Shown in pieces: positions 62,611 to 64,000 of a stretch of DNA of 64,000 nt (within the stretch, counting starts at the first letter, position 1; the number at the start of each line of letters is the position of its first letter). Below the pieces are notes generated by a model. It saw only the letters and a list, made by a program, of their open reading frames with translations. It searched no databases and was not told the origin of the DNA. A program made the position numbers and the translations under genes. The stretch spans positions 124,001 to 188,000 of the forward strand of contig NZ_JASBQQ010000008.1 of the NCBI RefSeq assembly GCF_029961185.1, written 5' to 3'. Source of the DNA: Albidovulum aestuarii (GTDB lineage: Bacteria; Pseudomonadota; Alphaproteobacteria; Rhodobacterales; Rhodobacteraceae).

Positions 62611-64000
62611 ATGGAACCGATTCCGTTTCTCATTCCTAACGCTGGAAAAACCAGCACACCGGAGAGCCCGATACTGCAGGGTGCTTTTGCGGGTTCGCTT
62701 GCGGATTTTCTCATTGCTCACGCTGACGCGACGCGAAGAGCCCATAAAGGGAATGATAAAAACGGCGACGTGGTATCTGATCCGACGATACAGGCATACA
62801 GCTTGCACTTTGTCACGGCGGCCACTCACCCTGTGGCTATGACAAAGGTCGGGGTGCTGCCGGATGTCACCGTGCACGCCAGAGACGTTCGGTCGCTCTG
62901 TCAGGGCGACGGGGCTGATCTCGGCCCGGTACCCGAGGAAGTGTTGGCAGAACCAGTTGCCATCGCCACGGTATCGCTTCCCACGCCAGGCGCCAAAGAC
63001 GTACCCAAAGAAGCGACGGAATCCCGCGCTGCGGAACCATCAGCAGCACGAGTATTTCCAGATAGGCAGAATACTCGCGCGATTGGCAACACAGTCGCCC
63101 TGCCGCTTGAAACCGGTCTTTCGTCATTCTCCGGCGCCGCCACAGATGTAGAAATTCCGGTTGCCCGATCAGTAGTCTTGTCTGATCAACGCGCGACTGA
63201 TGGCTCGCTGTCTGGCGAATTTGTCGCCGAAGCATTTCGGCACGAACTGTTGCCGACATTTTCTTCGGCGGACCCAAAAGTGCCACGCGCCGCACCCAAC
63301 CCCGCTATCCACATGTCCGCTCAGGTCGATTTGCATACTCCAATGCCCCGGATCGACAAGGATGGCGACTTGCCAGCTGAACCGTCTGCCGAAACCGCCG
63401 CGAATGCGAAGGCACTGGTTACCGGGTTTGAAAGCCGTCTTGCGCAAGGCCGTGAAATGCCTGTCCGTGTCGCTGTTTCGAACACACAGCTCCCTTTTGT
63501 GCAGGCCGTCCATCAACCCGTCCTGCAGCACTTAGAACCGGAAATGCGATCAACTGCCGAACCTGCCAGCAACCAGGCTTTAGTTGGTACAACTGCCACC
63601 AGCGTCACAACCGCTCTCGATGGGTCGGAGCAATCGAAGCGATCAGAAAAAGAAACACTTTTACCAGCCGAGGATCAGGGTGTTGAGAGTGTCCCCGCAC
63701 GCAAGATTGCCGCCGAAGCAACCGTCGCGGCATCAGACACGAATTCAGGCCTGCCTGCGATTGCGCGTGCCGAAACGGCGGTGGACAACATGCTAGCGGA
63801 AGGTGCCGAAGATACACCTGCCTCAACAGTACCTGAACCTTTCATGCCAAACCGCATGGTCGAGCGTACGACGACTGGTTTGGTTGCCCTTCCTGCAGGT
63901 CTCGGCCATCGGCTGGCAGAATTTGCGACACAGTTCCCGGACCGGCCAATTGAGGTCACATTATCCCCTGAGGAGTTGGGCAGGGTTCGCATGTCGCTCG
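62611..64000 (+). CDS. fliK: Flagellar hook-length control protein FliK (partial)
   Basis: An open frame from the ATG at 62611 to the window end, at least 463 residues without a stop. The long N-terminal and middle part is Pro/Ala/Thr-rich and poorly conserved, as in all FliK. The last visible residues, FPDRPIEVTLSPEELGRVRM, are the start of the conserved FliK C-terminal domain that senses hook length and switches export specificity. The remainder of the gene lies beyond the window. Ribosome site weak. Confidence 0.85.
   Translation, partial: MEPIPFLIPNAGKTSTPESPILQGAFAGSLADFLIAHADATRRAHKGNDKNGDVVSDPTIQAYSLHFVTAATHPVAMTKVGVLPDVTVHARDVRSLCQGDGADLGPVPEEVLAEPVAIATVSLPTPGAKDVPKEATESRAAEPSAARVFPDRQNTRAIGNTVALPLETGLSSFSGAATDVEIPVARSVVLSDQRATDGSLSGEFVAEAFRHELLPTFSSADPKVPRAAPNPAIHMSAQVDLHTPMPRIDKDGDLPAEPSAETAANAKALVTGFESRLAQGREMPVRVAVSNTQLPFVQAVHQPVLQHLEPEMRSTAEPASNQALVGTTATSVTTALDGSEQSKRSEKETLLPAEDQGVESVPARKIAAEATVAASDTNSGLPAIARAETAVDNMLAEGAEDTPASTVPEPFMPNRMVERTTTGLVALPAGLGHRLAEFATQFPDRPIEVTLSPEELGRVRMSL

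Overview
The window looks like a chromosomal segment of a GC-rich alphaproteobacterium, most likely of the order Rhodobacterales (Paracoccaceae/Roseobacter group). The grounds are a CcrM-type GANTC methylase beside rnhB, the tldE-cysQ-waaA-lpxK lipid A/KDO block, the carboxynorspermidine decarboxylase/dehydrogenase pair, a TIGR03862-like flavoprotein, short FlgJ/FlgN flagellar genes, and dense GC-rich operons with ATGA overlaps. The placement rests on gene content and style only; no 16S rRNA or tRNA gene is visible.

Layout. 0-5 kb: DUF2267 protein, beta-helix membrane protein, small heat-shock protein, two tandem paralogous secreted proteins of unknown function, and an outer-membrane beta-barrel. 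5-14.3 kb: a pentaheme cytochrome c divergent from a complete Na+-pumping NADH:quinone reductase operon (nqrABCDEF-apbE-nqrM), continuing into a CBS-domain protein and a cation/proton antiporter. 14.3-18.7 kb: phosphoribosyltransferase, universal-stress-like protein, Lon-family protease. 18.8-28.9 kb: an eight-gene, tightly overlapping operon with a BMP-type ABC importer, an acyl/acetyl-CoA synthetase, a fused E1 alpha-beta 2-oxoacid dehydrogenase, a lipoyl E2 and an acyl carrier protein. 28.9-35.3 kb: TSUP permease, PEP synthase, P2-type cation ATPase, phasin-like protein. 35.4-36.6 kb: a scar with fragments of a copper P-type ATPase and probably of a multicopper oxidase. 36.6-50 kb: housekeeping genes (flavoprotein, MscS channel, HNH protein, enoyl-CoA hydratase family, TldE/PmbA, CysQ-like, WaaA, LpxK, CoA-transferase, DsbA-like, DUF721, MutY). 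50-53.4 kb: AlkB-type monooxygenase and a lone SARP-like regulator. 53.5-61.5 kb: CcrM, RNase HII, small secreted proteins, a membrane-anchored winged-helix protein, polyamine genes, a PLP lyase and a VOC protein. 61.5-64 kb: edge of a flagellar region with a truncated motB start, flgN/flgJ and a fliK that runs off the window.

A unifying signal in the first 35 kb is a set of six TTGAT-N4-ATCAA-like dyads (Fnr/FixK-type) in front of, or between, the heat-shock, secreted-paralogue, cytochrome/Nqr, Lon, PEP-synthase and phasin genes. I infer a low-oxygen/energy-stress regulon: redox input (cytochrome, Nqr), sodium cycling (Nqr plus antiporter), protein quality control (Hsp20, Lon) and carbon storage/gluconeogenesis (phasin, PpsA).

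The least explained items are the BMP-synthetase-dehydrogenase-ACP operon and the two secreted paralogues.
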